This document shows, piece by piece, positions 17,160 through 25,849 of a DNA stretch of 64,000 nt. The stretch covers positions 377,491-441,490 of the forward strand of contig NZ_SADT02000007.1 in the NCBI RefSeq assembly GCF_004016445.2, read 5' to 3'. Position numbers and translations under genes: made by a program. The DNA is from Mesorhizobium sp. M2E.F.Ca.ET.219.01.1.1 (GTDB lineage Bacteria > Pseudomonadota > Alphaproteobacteria > Rhizobiales > Rhizobiaceae). Position 1 is the first letter of the stretch, and the number at the start of each line of letters is the position of its first letter. A model generated the notes under the pieces. The model was not told the DNA's origin, did no database searches, and saw nothing but the letters and a program-made list of their open reading frames with translations.

Positions 17160-17609
17160 TTAATCCGTCGCGTTTTTAACCTCTGAAAGCAGGAAACGTC
17201 GGCTTATGCGCGCCTTCAGCCGCTCGCGCACATCGCGATAGGCCGCCATGATGTGCTCGCGGGTGCCGCCGGTGTCGGTCGGGTCGGGCATCGGCCAGTA
17301 TTCGACCTCGACGGCGAGCGAGCGGGTGAGCTCGAGCGCGGCGTGGTGCGCCTCCGGCGCCAGCGTCACGATCAGGTCGAAATAATCATCCTCCAGATCC
17401 TCCAGCGTCCGGGGCTGGCGCTCGCCAAGCGAGAAGCCTTCCTCGGCCAGCACCGCGTCGACGAACGGGTCGCGCTCGCCGGCGCGCACGCCGGCCGAAG
17501 CGACGAAGGTGGTGGCGGGCAGCAAGCGGCGCGCCAGTTGCTCCGCGATCGGCGAGCGTACGGCGTTCATGCCGCACAAAAACAGGATCGAGTGGGGCAG
17601 GGCGGGCAC
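17160..17609 (-). CDS. Low-molecular-weight protein tyrosine phosphatase / arsenate reductase-like
   Basis: The 149-residue protein has the phosphatase loop C-x5-R in ILFLCGMNAVRSPIAEQLAR and a DPTDTGG segment that supplies the catalytic Asp. The start is difficult. A GTG at 17609 gives the natural N-terminus (VPALPHSILFL), but a palindromic repeat ends only one base upstream and leaves no Shine-Dalgarno site. The frame stays open through the repeat to a TTG at 17666, which would add 19 repeat-encoded residues. The gene sits in the conserved hisD-UPF0262-phosphatase-infA series. The substrate is unknown. Confidence 0.8.
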   Translation of the reverse strand: MPALPHSILFLCGMNAVRSPIAEQLARRLLPATTFVASAGVRAGERDPFVDAVLAEEGFSLGERQPRTLEDLEDDYFDLIVTLAPEAHHAALELTRSLAVEVEYWPMPDPTDTGGTREHIMAAYRDVRERLKARISRRFLLSEVKNATD

Positions 17610-17610
17610 T

Positions 17611-17660
17611 AGAGCATGATCCCAAAAAGTGGGACCCGGTTTTTGGAAAAGATCATGCTC
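17611..17660. repeat. REP-like palindrome, copy A
   Basis: It begins GAGCATGATCCCAAAAAGTG and ends GATCATGCTC. The arms are inverted repeats around a central ACCGG. It abuts the start of the phosphatase gene and is followed 8 bp later by copy B. Confidence 0.85.
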
Positions 17661-17668
17661 CAACAAAA

Positions 17669-17716
17669 GAGCATGATCCCAAAAAGTGGGAACCGGTTTT
17701 TGGGAAAGATCATGCC
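17669..17716. repeat. REP-like palindrome, copy B
   Basis: This is the same element as copy A in tandem and the same orientation, with GGGAACCGGTTTTTGGG at its centre and GATCATGCCC at the right end. Copies A and B fill the interval between the phosphatase and UPF0262 genes. Confidence 0.85.
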
Positions 17717-17766
17717 CCTACGAAGAGCTGGATCAGGACGGTGTTTCAACGAAACATCATCCCGAT

Positions 17767-18252
17767 CTAGCCGCGCCAGTGCAGCACGCAGACCAGCGTG
17801 AACAGCCGGCGCGCCGTGTCGAAATCGATCTCGATCTTGCCGGAGAGCCGGTCCATCAAGGTCTGCGAGCCCTCATTGTGCAGGCCTCGCCGGCCCATGT
17901 CGATCGCCTCGATATGACTGGGCGTCGAGGAGCGGATGGCCTCGTAATAGCTTTCGCAGATCAGATAATAGTCCTTGACGATGCGCCTGAGCGGCGTCAG
18001 CGACAGGATGTGGGTGACCACGTCAGCGCCGTTCTCGCGGCTGACGGCAAAGACCAGGCGCGACTCAGCCAGCGACAGCTTCAGCTTGTAGGGACCGGCG
18101 CCGTCGTCGTTGACCGGCTTGAAACTGTTTTCCTCGATGAGGTCGAAGATCGCCACCGCCCGCTCGTGCTCGACGTCGGGTGTCGAACGTCCGATCGTTT
18201 CGTCGAGCTCGACGTCGATCAGCCTGTCGCGGGTTTGGTCATGGCCCGACAT
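17767..18252 (-). CDS. UPF0262 family protein
   Basis: This 161-residue cytoplasmic protein matches the alphaproteobacterial UPF0262 family, with LIDVELDETIGRSTPDVEHE, ERAVAIFDLIEENSF and the IVKDYYLICESYYEAIRSS stretch. No catalytic motif is evident and its function is unknown. It lies 2 bp downstream of hisD and is probably translated with it. Confidence 0.88.
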   Translation of the reverse strand: MSGHDQTRDRLIDVELDETIGRSTPDVEHERAVAIFDLIEENSFKPVNDDGAGPYKLKLSLAESRLVFAVSRENGADVVTHILSLTPLRRIVKDYYLICESYYEAIRSSTPSHIEAIDMGRRGLHNEGSQTLMDRLSGKIEIDFDTARRLFTLVCVLHWRG

Positions 18253-18254
18253 CG

Positions 18255-19547
18255 CTACATGTTCAGCCTGATCGCGACGGAGCGGGCATGCGCCTCGAGC
18301 CCCTCCGCCTTGGCAAGCGCGATCGCGGCGGGCGCCAGCGCCTTGAGCTGTTCGGGCCCGAGCTTCAGGATCGAGCTGCGCTTGACGAAATCGAGCACGG
18401 ACAGACCCGAGGAGAAACGCGCCGAGCGTGCTGTCGGCAACACGTGGTTGGAGCCGCCGACATAGTCGCCGATGACCTCAGGCGTATGCCGCCCGATAAA
18501 CACGGCGCCCGCGTTGCGCATCCTGGAAAGAAAGCCCTCGGCATCGTCGAAAGCAAGCTCGACATGTTCTGCCGCGATCCTGTCGACCAGCGGCAGCGAG
18601 GCCTCCAGCGTCGGCACCAGAATCACCGCGCCGAAATCGCGCCAGCTGGCCGCCGCCGTCTCGGCGCGCGGCAGGACTTTCAGCTGGCGTTCGACCGCCT
18701 GCTCGACCGACTTGCCGAATTCGGCATTGTCGGTGATCAGGATCGACTGCGCCGAGACATCATGCTCGGCCTGCGCCAGAAGGTCGGCCGCGATCCAGTC
18801 CGGATCGTTGTCGGCGTCGGCCACCACCAGCACTTCCGATGGTCCGGCGATCATGTCGATGCCGACCGTGCCGAACACCTGGCGCTTCGCCGCCGCGACA
18901 TAGGCATTGCCCGGCCCGACGATCTTGGCAACGGGCCTGATCGTCTCGGTGCCATAGGCAAGTGCCGCAACGGCCTGCGCGCCGCCGACGCGGTAGATCT
19001 CCGAGACGCCGGCAAGGTCGGCCGCCACCAGCACCAGCGGATTGATGACGCCGCCCGACGCCGGTACGACGATGACGATGCGCTCGACGCCGGCGACCTT
19101 GGCCGGCACGGCATTCATCAACACCGAGCTCGGATAGCTCGCCGTGCCGCCGGGCACATAAAGGCCGACGGCCTCGATCGCCGTCCAGCGCGAGCCGAGT
19201 TCTACGCCGGCGGCATCCGTGTAGCGGTCGTCCTTCGGCTTCTGCCGCTCGTGATGCGAACGGATACGGTCGCGCGCGAATTTGAGCGCCTCGACGGTCG
19301 CCGGGTCGGCCGCTTCGTAGGCCTTGGCGATGTCGCTTTTCGAGACGGCGATGCCGAGCGCGCCGAGATCGGCTCTGTCGAACTTCAGCGTGTAGTCGAT
19401 CAGCGCCTTGTCGCCTTCAGCGCGCACGCGGGCGATGATGTCCCGCACCACGGCTTCGACATCGGCCGACACTTCCCGCTTGGTGGTGAGGAAGGCCGAA
19501 AAACGCTGTTCGAAATCGGTATCGGACTGGCGGAGCGTGATGGCCAT
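18255..19547 (-). CDS. hisD: Histidinol dehydrogenase
   Basis: The 430-residue enzyme catalyses the last two oxidations of histidine biosynthesis (L-histidinol to L-histidine) using NAD and zinc. Visible motifs are GGTASYPSSVLMNAVPAKVAG, KIVGPGNAYVAAAKR and DMIAGPSEVLVVADADNDP, and the catalytic-site region GAVFIGRHTPEVIGDYVGGS. The ATG at 19547 (MAITLRQSD) is chosen as the family start; the frame extends upstream into the preceding gene without support. It is 2 bp from the DUF2948 gene upstream. Confidence 0.97.
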   Translation of the reverse strand: MAITLRQSDTDFEQRFSAFLTTKREVSADVEAVVRDIIARVRAEGDKALIDYTLKFDRADLGALGIAVSKSDIAKAYEAADPATVEALKFARDRIRSHHERQKPKDDRYTDAAGVELGSRWTAIEAVGLYVPGGTASYPSSVLMNAVPAKVAGVERIVIVVPASGGVINPLVLVAADLAGVSEIYRVGGAQAVAALAYGTETIRPVAKIVGPGNAYVAAAKRQVFGTVGIDMIAGPSEVLVVADADNDPDWIAADLLAQAEHDVSAQSILITDNAEFGKSVEQAVERQLKVLPRAETAAASWRDFGAVILVPTLEASLPLVDRIAAEHVELAFDDAEGFLSRMRNAGAVFIGRHTPEVIGDYVGGSNHVLPTARSARFSSGLSVLDFVKRSSILKLGPEQLKALAPAAIALAKAEGLEAHARSVAIRLNM

Positions 19548-19549
19548 CG

Positions 19550-19984
19550 TCAGCCTCTGTGCACAGGTCGCGAGGCGGCTTCCCAGGAGCCGCCGACATC
19601 GGCAAGCCTCGCCTCGATGCATTCGACGTCGAGCATGATGGTGCCGCCGCCCGAAAACACCAATTCGACGATGCCGGCCGGCTTGCTGATGGCAATGAAG
19701 CTGATCGCCAGCAGCGACAGCACTTCGGCGGGCTTGTCGCGTTGAATGCCGCTGGTCTTGACGCCGAGCACGCGGTCGAAATGCAGAACGCTCTGCCGCC
19801 GTTCATTGTGCTGGCGGAAGAGGCCCGATTTCGCTTCCCAGACGAAGCGGTTCATGGTCAGCACGAAACGCTTGGCCGCCGGCAGGTACTCCAGGTCGGA
19901 GACCTTCATCACGGCGTCCTGGACATGCGCCGAGACGATGCTCAGATCCTGGTCGTCGAACGCGATGAGCTTGAGGGCTGCCAT
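19550..19984 (-). CDS. DUF2948 family protein
   Basis: The 144-residue protein begins MAALKLIAFDDQDLSIVSAH and contains DAVMKVSDLEYLPAAKRFVL and MNRFVWE, typical of DUF2948. This family is conserved next to hisD in Rhizobiales and has no known function. There is no signal peptide or membrane segment. The start at 19984 is preferred to an ATG at 20011 because it gives the family N-terminus. Confidence 0.85.
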   Translation of the reverse strand: MAALKLIAFDDQDLSIVSAHVQDAVMKVSDLEYLPAAKRFVLTMNRFVWEAKSGLFRQHNERRQSVLHFDRVLGVKTSGIQRDKPAEVLSLLAISFIAISKPAGIVELVFSGGGTIMLDVECIEARLADVGGSWEAASRPVHRG

Positions 19985-20025
19985 GCGGGATGCGCACCTG
20001 AACGTTGACAATTCAGCGTTCTGTT

Positions 20026-20076
20026 AGAGCATGATCCCGAAAAGTGGAAACCGGTTTTCGGTAAGGATCATGCTCA
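20026..20076. repeat. REP-like palindrome, copy C
   Basis: It begins AGAGCATGATCCCGAAAAGT and ends GATCATGCTC, the same family as copies A and B at 17611-17716. It lies between murA and the DUF2948 gene. Confidence 0.85.
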
Positions 20077-20088
20077 CACAAAAAGCGA

Positions 20089-20131
20089 GAGCGTGGTTGA
20101 ACTCGGCTAGGTCGAGTTCAACCACGCTCTA
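20089..20131. repeat. Perfect 18-bp inverted repeat
   Basis: AGAGCGTGGTTGAACTCG and its exact reverse complement are separated by the 7-base loop GCTAGGT. It lies 49 bp after the murA stop on the minus strand and 12 bp from REP copy C. There is no T tract. It may act as a transcript-end hairpin or be another mobile palindrome. Confidence 0.8.
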
Positions 20132-20180
20132 GTGGGTCTTTCCGCTCGGCGCAACCGCCCGGAAAGAATGCCGCGGAACG

Positions 20181-21473
<1,293 letters not shown>

Positions 21474-21612
21474 AAGAAAACGTCCCCTCGGCCAGAATAG
21501 GCCGCTTCAATCGGTTGAGTGTGCCCGGCTTAGACCATTGGCCGGCTTGGTTCAAGAAATAGGATTTTCCTAAAACCGGACCGACTATGGCCGGGCAGTA
21601 TGGCTGATTTGG

Positions 21613-21813
21613 TCAGTCCTTGTGCATTTTTCCAGCAGCCGGCAAGCCTTCAGACCGCCGATCGGCATCGCGGGCGCGCTGCTTGTCAGCGTCGCCGGCG
21701 CGCCGGGAACGCGTCTGCGCCTTGCGTTTCTGCAGATTGGCGCGCAACGCCTCGGCCAGCCGTTCTTTGCGCTCGGCTTCGTCCTTTTTCGGTGGATTTG
21801 TCTTCTCGCCCAT
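21613..21813 (-). CDS. Small basic conserved protein of Rhizobiales type
   Basis: This 66-residue, highly charged protein begins MGEKTNPPKKDEAERKERLA and continues EALRANLQKRKAQTRSRRAG, with a predicted single long helix. It has no membrane segment. Short proteins with this KKDEAERKERLAEALRANL pattern are common in rhizobial genomes, and their role is unknown. It stands alone upstream of murA with a 139-bp gap. Confidence 0.65.
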   Translation of the reverse strand: MGEKTNPPKKDEAERKERLAEALRANLQKRKAQTRSRRAGDADKQRARDADRRSEGLPAAGKMHKD

Positions 21814-21909
21814 CGTCCAATCCCCGACCGGTGGTCAGCCGGCTGCGATTCCGCAATAGGTAGCATTTTGGCCCAGGGATGTCATGAAAGCAGGCGGCCG
21901 GGCGGGTTT

Positions 21910-21957
21910 AAAGCTTGTCTCCCGAAAGTGGGAACCGGTTTTGGGATAAAGACATGC
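21910..21957. repeat. Diverged REP-like palindrome, copy D
   Basis: The element has GCTTGTCTCCCGAAAGTGGG and a right arm GGGATAAAGACATGC around the same GGGAACCGGTTTT centre as copies A-C, with changed ends. It lies in the 330-bp interval 21814-22143 between the small basic protein and tRNA-Thr. The rest of that interval shows no gene. Confidence 0.65.
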
Positions 21958-22143
21958 GTAAAATCAAAAACCTAAAGCGCATGGAGCGCACCTGAAAGAT
22001 CGCGACGCGCGTTAGGGCTGTGGATCAGCCGCGCATCCCGCTTCGAGCCGCCATAATTGTTGGCAAGAATCGCATGCGACGCTTTGGGTTTTTCTTGGCC
22101 TTGCGCTTGCCGGTTCGATATGGCAGAAGCGCCGCCATCGCAG

Positions 22144-22218
<75 letters not shown>

Positions 22219-22275
22219 GCACTTCCCTTTGAACGCGCTGACGCTTTTGGCAGGCGAAGGCCGGCGCTCATTTGT

Positions 22276-22983
22276 TCAAGCCGACTTCAGAACATGGGTG
22301 TCGTCGAAGTCCGCCAGCTTCGGATATGCGATCGTAGGAGCGTGTGCGAGCCCGAGGACGCGTTCACGGTAACGATCGAGGAAAATCCGGCGTTCACCGT
22401 CGCTGATGCGCGCCGGCGCGTGCACGAGGAAAGGCTCGATAACCGTGAAGCCGACGAAGTAGAGCATCCCATGGTTGATCGGGAACAGGATCTCAGAGAT
22501 CGGGCCGTTCAGCCCTCGATCGGAATAGATCGGCGGCGGCCCGCCGATCGTGACGGAGCACATCGCGCGCTTTCCTGAGAACACGCCGCGATCATACCAT
22601 TTGCCGCCGCCATAGATTCGGCCACCCGATGCGAAGACCCGGTCAACCCAGCCCTTGAGGATCGCCGGCAGCCCGAACCACCAGAGCGGAAACTGCAGGA
22701 TCAAGGCGTCGCACCAGAAGAGCTTGTCCATCTCCGCCTGGATGTCGGGAGCAAATCCGTCCTGGGCCGCAGCATTCGCCTCCTCAGCCTGCTGGCGATA
22801 GTAGTTCGGGTCGCCCACGGTCGTGAAGTTGCGACGATCCGACACCGGATTGAAGCCCATCGCATAAAGGTCGGAGATAACGACCTCGTGCCCAGCCGCA
22901 GCCAGCGCTTGCTCGGCCGCTCGGGTCAGGGCGCCGTTGAAACTGTCTGGCTCAGGGTGAGCGTGAACGATGAAGATGCGCAC
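22276..22983 (-). CDS. NAD(P)H oxidoreductase, flavodoxin-fold (NQO1/MdaB family)
   Basis: The 235-residue protein begins RIFIVHAHPEPDSFNGALTR, the FMN/FAD-binding start of flavodoxin-fold quinone reductases. It carries LILQFPLWWFGLPAILKGWV and the RIYGGGKWYDRGVFSGK segment. Enzymes of this family reduce quinones or azo compounds by two electrons with NAD(P)H. The start is a GTG at 22983; no in-frame ATG is suitable. It lies 26 bp after the DoxX gene and ends the bufferin-type operon, where such a reductase is not a standard member. Confidence 0.85.
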   Translation of the reverse strand: MRIFIVHAHPEPDSFNGALTRAAEQALAAAGHEVVISDLYAMGFNPVSDRRNFTTVGDPNYYRQQAEEANAAAQDGFAPDIQAEMDKLFWCDALILQFPLWWFGLPAILKGWVDRVFASGGRIYGGGKWYDRGVFSGKRAMCSVTIGGPPPIYSDRGLNGPISEILFPINHGMLYFVGFTVIEPFLVHAPARISDGERRIFLDRYRERVLGLAHAPTIAYPKLADFDDTHVLKSA

Positions 22984-23009
22984 CGTGCGTTTCCACTTGG
23001 CCGAAATGC

Positions 23010-23486
23010 CTATCTCCTGGGTGCCGAAAGGATTCGCTCGGCGATCTGGTCGAGCGAGAAAGCACCTGCGCCGCGTGTCAGCACCAGAAGCAGCAACGAG
23101 GCCCACAGCAGATGCTCGGCCCAGTTTTCCGGATAGACGAAGAACTGGATGACGGAGACGACACCGAGCAGCATCAGCGCGGCCAGCCGCGAAAACAGCC
23201 CGAAGAAGACCAGCACCGAGCCCGTCAGCTCCGCGGTCGTCGCAAGCGGCGCCGCGATCGAAGGGTCGATGAACGGCAGATTGTATTCGTTGGCGAACAA
23301 CTGCAGCGTCACTGGCCAGGACGCCAGCTTGCTCTGGGCCGATTGCCAGAAGACATGTGCCACCGCCACGCGCGCGGCGAGTTGGACCAGCGAAAAAGGA
23401 ATGTGTTCGGGCAGCTTGATGATACGCTTGTAGAGGCCGACAAAGCCGGCCGGGTTGGACGAGGATTGCTCCGATATTGCGGTCAT
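23010..23486 (-). CDS. DoxX family membrane protein of the bufferin operon
   Basis: The 158-residue protein has four hydrophobic segments, including LVQLAARVAVAHVFWQSAQS, the DoxX-type first helix, and TAELTGSVLVFFGLFSRLAA. DoxX proteins are membrane components associated with quinone or thiol redox chemistry. In Haemophilus the hvf operon encodes a DoxX protein (HvfD) with HvfA, B and C. It is 11 bp downstream of the DUF2063 gene here, which matches that order. Confidence 0.88.
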   Translation of the reverse strand: MTAISEQSSSNPAGFVGLYKRIIKLPEHIPFSLVQLAARVAVAHVFWQSAQSKLASWPVTLQLFANEYNLPFIDPSIAAPLATTAELTGSVLVFFGLFSRLAALMLLGVVSVIQFFVYPENWAEHLLWASLLLLVLTRGAGAFSLDQIAERILSAPRR

Positions 23487-23497
23487 GACCGTCTCCG

Positions 23498-24283
23498 TCA
23501 GTTTGAGGGGGAATTCGCGGCGACCCGCACGTCGGTGACGAGCCTATCGCGGAACAGACGCACAAGGGCCGAAACCAGGTCGAAGGCCGGGTCGAGCGCC
23601 AAGGCGCGGCCAGTGGCATGCTCGAGGCCGAAACCATGCTTCAGTGAATGCCAGAAGGCGAAGCTCGCGCGGTCGAGCAGAAAAAGCCGCACGTAGTTGC
23701 CCGATCGCCACAACGCCACGCGTTCGGGGCGCCTTGTCCAGGTGATGTTTTCGTCGACCGTCGTCTCCTGTTGATGCGCCATCCATACCGACAGGATCGA
23801 CCAGTGCGAGACGATCAACCGCAGCGAGGGCTGGAGCTGGATATCCGGCGACAGTCCAAGATCGGTGTGGTCATATTCTGCCAGGCTGCGAGGCGGCAGC
23901 GACGCCGTGTCGAGCGCCTCCGCTATGGCCCATTCGAGACGCGCCGTCTCGGCGACGATCGGCATGTCGGACAGCGTGTCAATCGTTTTCAGGAAGCGTG
24001 GAAAGCCGGCGCCGTAACGTGCCAGCCGCGACTCCACTGGCGGATGCCGCCGAATGAATTCGCTCGCCGCAAAGCGGAAGAAGCGTTCGTCGACGAGGCG
24101 GACGGTCACGGGAAACACCGCCATCAGCGCTGCGGTGAGGGAACTGCGCGTGTTGTTCTGGTAAATACGCAGGCGCGCCAATGGATCTGCCTTGCCGGCG
24201 GTCAGCATATTTGCGGCTACCACCGGCTCCATGGCCAGCACCGACCGCGCCATGGTGGTCTGCAAGTGTTCAAGCGGCAGCAT
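23498..24283 (-). CDS. bufC: DUF2063 protein, BufC/HvfC-like partner of the MNIO enzyme
   Basis: The 261-residue protein begins MLPLEHLQTTMARSVLAMEP. It contains RLRIYQNNTRSSLTAALMAV, the DUF2063 signature, and FRFAASEFIRRHPPVESRLA. In studied systems this family forms a complex with the DUF692 enzyme and presents the precursor peptide. GAGGAGG directly precedes the ATG at 24283. The gene overlaps the end of the DUF692 gene by 14 bp. The C-terminal half (DFAFWHSL-like region) is the less conserved part. Confidence 0.9.
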   Translation of the reverse strand: MLPLEHLQTTMARSVLAMEPVVAANMLTAGKADPLARLRIYQNNTRSSLTAALMAVFPVTVRLVDERFFRFAASEFIRRHPPVESRLARYGAGFPRFLKTIDTLSDMPIVAETARLEWAIAEALDTASLPPRSLAEYDHTDLGLSPDIQLQPSLRLIVSHWSILSVWMAHQQETTVDENITWTRRPERVALWRSGNYVRLFLLDRASFAFWHSLKHGFGLEHATGRALALDPAFDLVSALVRLFRDRLVTDVRVAANSPSN

Positions 24284-25304
24284 GGTATTCCTCCTCGATT
24301 GAGACAAGCGCCGCGGACATGCACGGCCTGGCGCACCTGGCAGCGGCAAACGCCGCAAGGACGGGCATGCCGGTCGTCGTTTCGCTTTGGACAGAAAGAT
24401 GGATCGGCGTCGCTCGCGTTTTGGTCGTTTGCTCGCGCCGTATGGCTTGCTTGCGATTGAACATGATCGAAGCGGTCAGCATGTCGGCCCACATCGCTTC
24501 GCCAAGCAGCACGTCGAGGATGGGAACGTCGGTGTCCCACTCGATCAAGGTCGGGCGCGGCCCGAGCCGGTCTATGGCATGCTGATAGAGCGCCCAGACG
24601 ACGGGTGGCACGCGCGAGCCATGGTCGTCGATCAGCACAGTGTCGGCGCCGACGTGGTTGGTCGCATGGCCGGCAAGGTGGATCTCGCCGATCGCCTCCG
24701 CCGGCAGCGCATCGATGAAGGCCTTGGCGTCGTATTGCAGATTGTGCGCGGAAACATGGACGTTGTTGACGTCGAGCAGCAGGCCGCAGCCGGTCCGAAC
24801 CACGAGCTCGGCGAGGAACTCGGCCTCGGTCATCGAGGAGTCCGCAAAGGCGACGTAAGCAGACAGATTCTCGATCAGCACCTGCCGCTTCAGCGTTTCC
24901 TGGACGGTCTCGACGTTGCGCGCGACGATCGCCAGCGCTTCTTCGTCGTAGCGCAGGGGTAAGAGATCGTTGAGATAGGCGCCGTCGGCGACGCTCCAGG
25001 CCAGATGCTCGGAAACGAGATCGGGCTGGAAGCGCTCACAGACCTTGCGTAGTCGCTCCAGATGATCGCGATCCAGGCCTCGCGCGCTGCCGAGCGACAA
25101 GCCGACGCCATGCACCGAAAGGGGATAGATCCCACGCAGTTTTTCCAGCGCCTCGACGCCGGCGCCGTCACCCATGTAGTTCTCGGCGTGGACCTCGAGC
25201 CAGCCTGCGGAAGGGCGCCGCGTCAGCATCTCCGCGATGTGAGGCGAGCGAAGACCGATGCCCGCCGATGCGGGGATTGCAAGAGGTGAAAACATGCTGG
25301 ACAT
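24270..25304 (-). CDS. bufB: DUF692 / MNIO multinuclear iron oxidase, BufB-like
   Basis: This 344-residue TIM-barrel enzyme keeps the metal-ligand motifs of DUF692: SVHGVGLSLGS, SEHLAWS, IENLSAY, LLLDVNNVHVS, EIHLAGH, IDDHGSRV and LIEWDTDVP. MNIO enzymes use two or three iron ions to convert cysteines of precursor peptides into sulfur heterocycles or related groups. The start MSSMFSPLAIP follows GGAGGAG. The protein runs about 60 residues past the usual end (after ALLGEAMWAD-like sequence), finishing in a tail with RCARPC. It lies 43 bp after the precursor gene. Confidence 0.92.
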   Translation of the reverse strand: MSSMFSPLAIPASAGIGLRSPHIAEMLTRRPSAGWLEVHAENYMGDGAGVEALEKLRGIYPLSVHGVGLSLGSARGLDRDHLERLRKVCERFQPDLVSEHLAWSVADGAYLNDLLPLRYDEEALAIVARNVETVQETLKRQVLIENLSAYVAFADSSMTEAEFLAELVVRTGCGLLLDVNNVHVSAHNLQYDAKAFIDALPAEAIGEIHLAGHATNHVGADTVLIDDHGSRVPPVVWALYQHAIDRLGPRPTLIEWDTDVPILDVLLGEAMWADMLTASIMFNRKQAIRREQTTKTRATPIHLSVQSETTTGMPVLAAFAAARCARPCMSAALVSIEEEYHAAA

Positions 25305-25347
25305 CGGTCTCCTCCATTCTGGTCTGGTTGGCTCGAGGTGGAAGTTG

Positions 25348-25617
25348 CTAGGCTTTCGGCTTGTCGCTGCCGCCGGTGATCTTGGCGCAGCTGCCGGCGG
25401 GCACGTAGAGCCAGGAATCCGGCTGGTTGTCGGCGGTCGCGGTGCCGGCGCAGGAATGCGTCGCGGTCTGGCAGTCGTTCTGGCCGGCCTTGACGACGCC
25501 GTAGCACTTCTCGAAGGCGAAGCCGGGCTTGGCGGCGGGGCCGCTGTAGGCCGCCGTCGCGGCAAGCGTGGTGGCAGCCGCGAGGGCCGATCCGATAAGG
25601 GTCTTGGTGTTGATCAC
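25348..25617 (-). CDS. bufA: DUF2282 bufferin-type RiPP precursor
   Basis: The 89-residue peptide has a Sec signal (MINTKTLIGSALAAATTLAA, then TAAYSG) and a mature part with four cysteines: FEKCYGVVKAGQNDCQTATH, then SCAG and PAGSCAKITGG. This is the BufA1 (DUF2282) pattern, in which cysteines are modified by the MNIO enzyme to give a copper-binding peptide. The start is a GTG at 25617 with AGGAG 8 bases upstream; the frame stays open to an ATG at 25740 that lacks support. It heads the operon and has its own upstream region after a terminator. Confidence 0.9.
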   Translation of the reverse strand: MINTKTLIGSALAAATTLAATAAYSGPAAKPGFAFEKCYGVVKAGQNDCQTATHSCAGTATADNQPDSWLYVPAGSCAKITGGSDKPKA

Positions 25618-25761
25618 AGGCTTGTCTCCTGGTTGGCGTTTCGAGGGAAAGACCGGCCTTAGGCCCGTCTGCAGATCAGTCTCTCCGATCGTGGCGCCGA
25701 GCTGAAATGCTGTCTCGGCATGGAATTGATACGCGGCCACTATGTTCAGGAGCTCGGCGCG

Positions 25762-25794
25762 AAAAAGCCCTCCGGCGGGGACACCGAAGGGCTT
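25762..25794 (-). terminator. Rho-independent terminator after the patatin-like gene
   Basis: On the minus strand AAGCCCTTCGG pairs with CCGGAGGGCTT (one G-T pair) around the loop TGTCCCCG and runs into TTTTT. It lies 55 bp after the stop at 25850 and insulates the bufferin operon from upstream transcription. Confidence 0.85.
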
Positions 25795-25849
25795 GGCACC
25801 TGCGTTCGGGAGTATGCGATGCAGGCGCGGCTAGGCGGGAGGGAGACGC

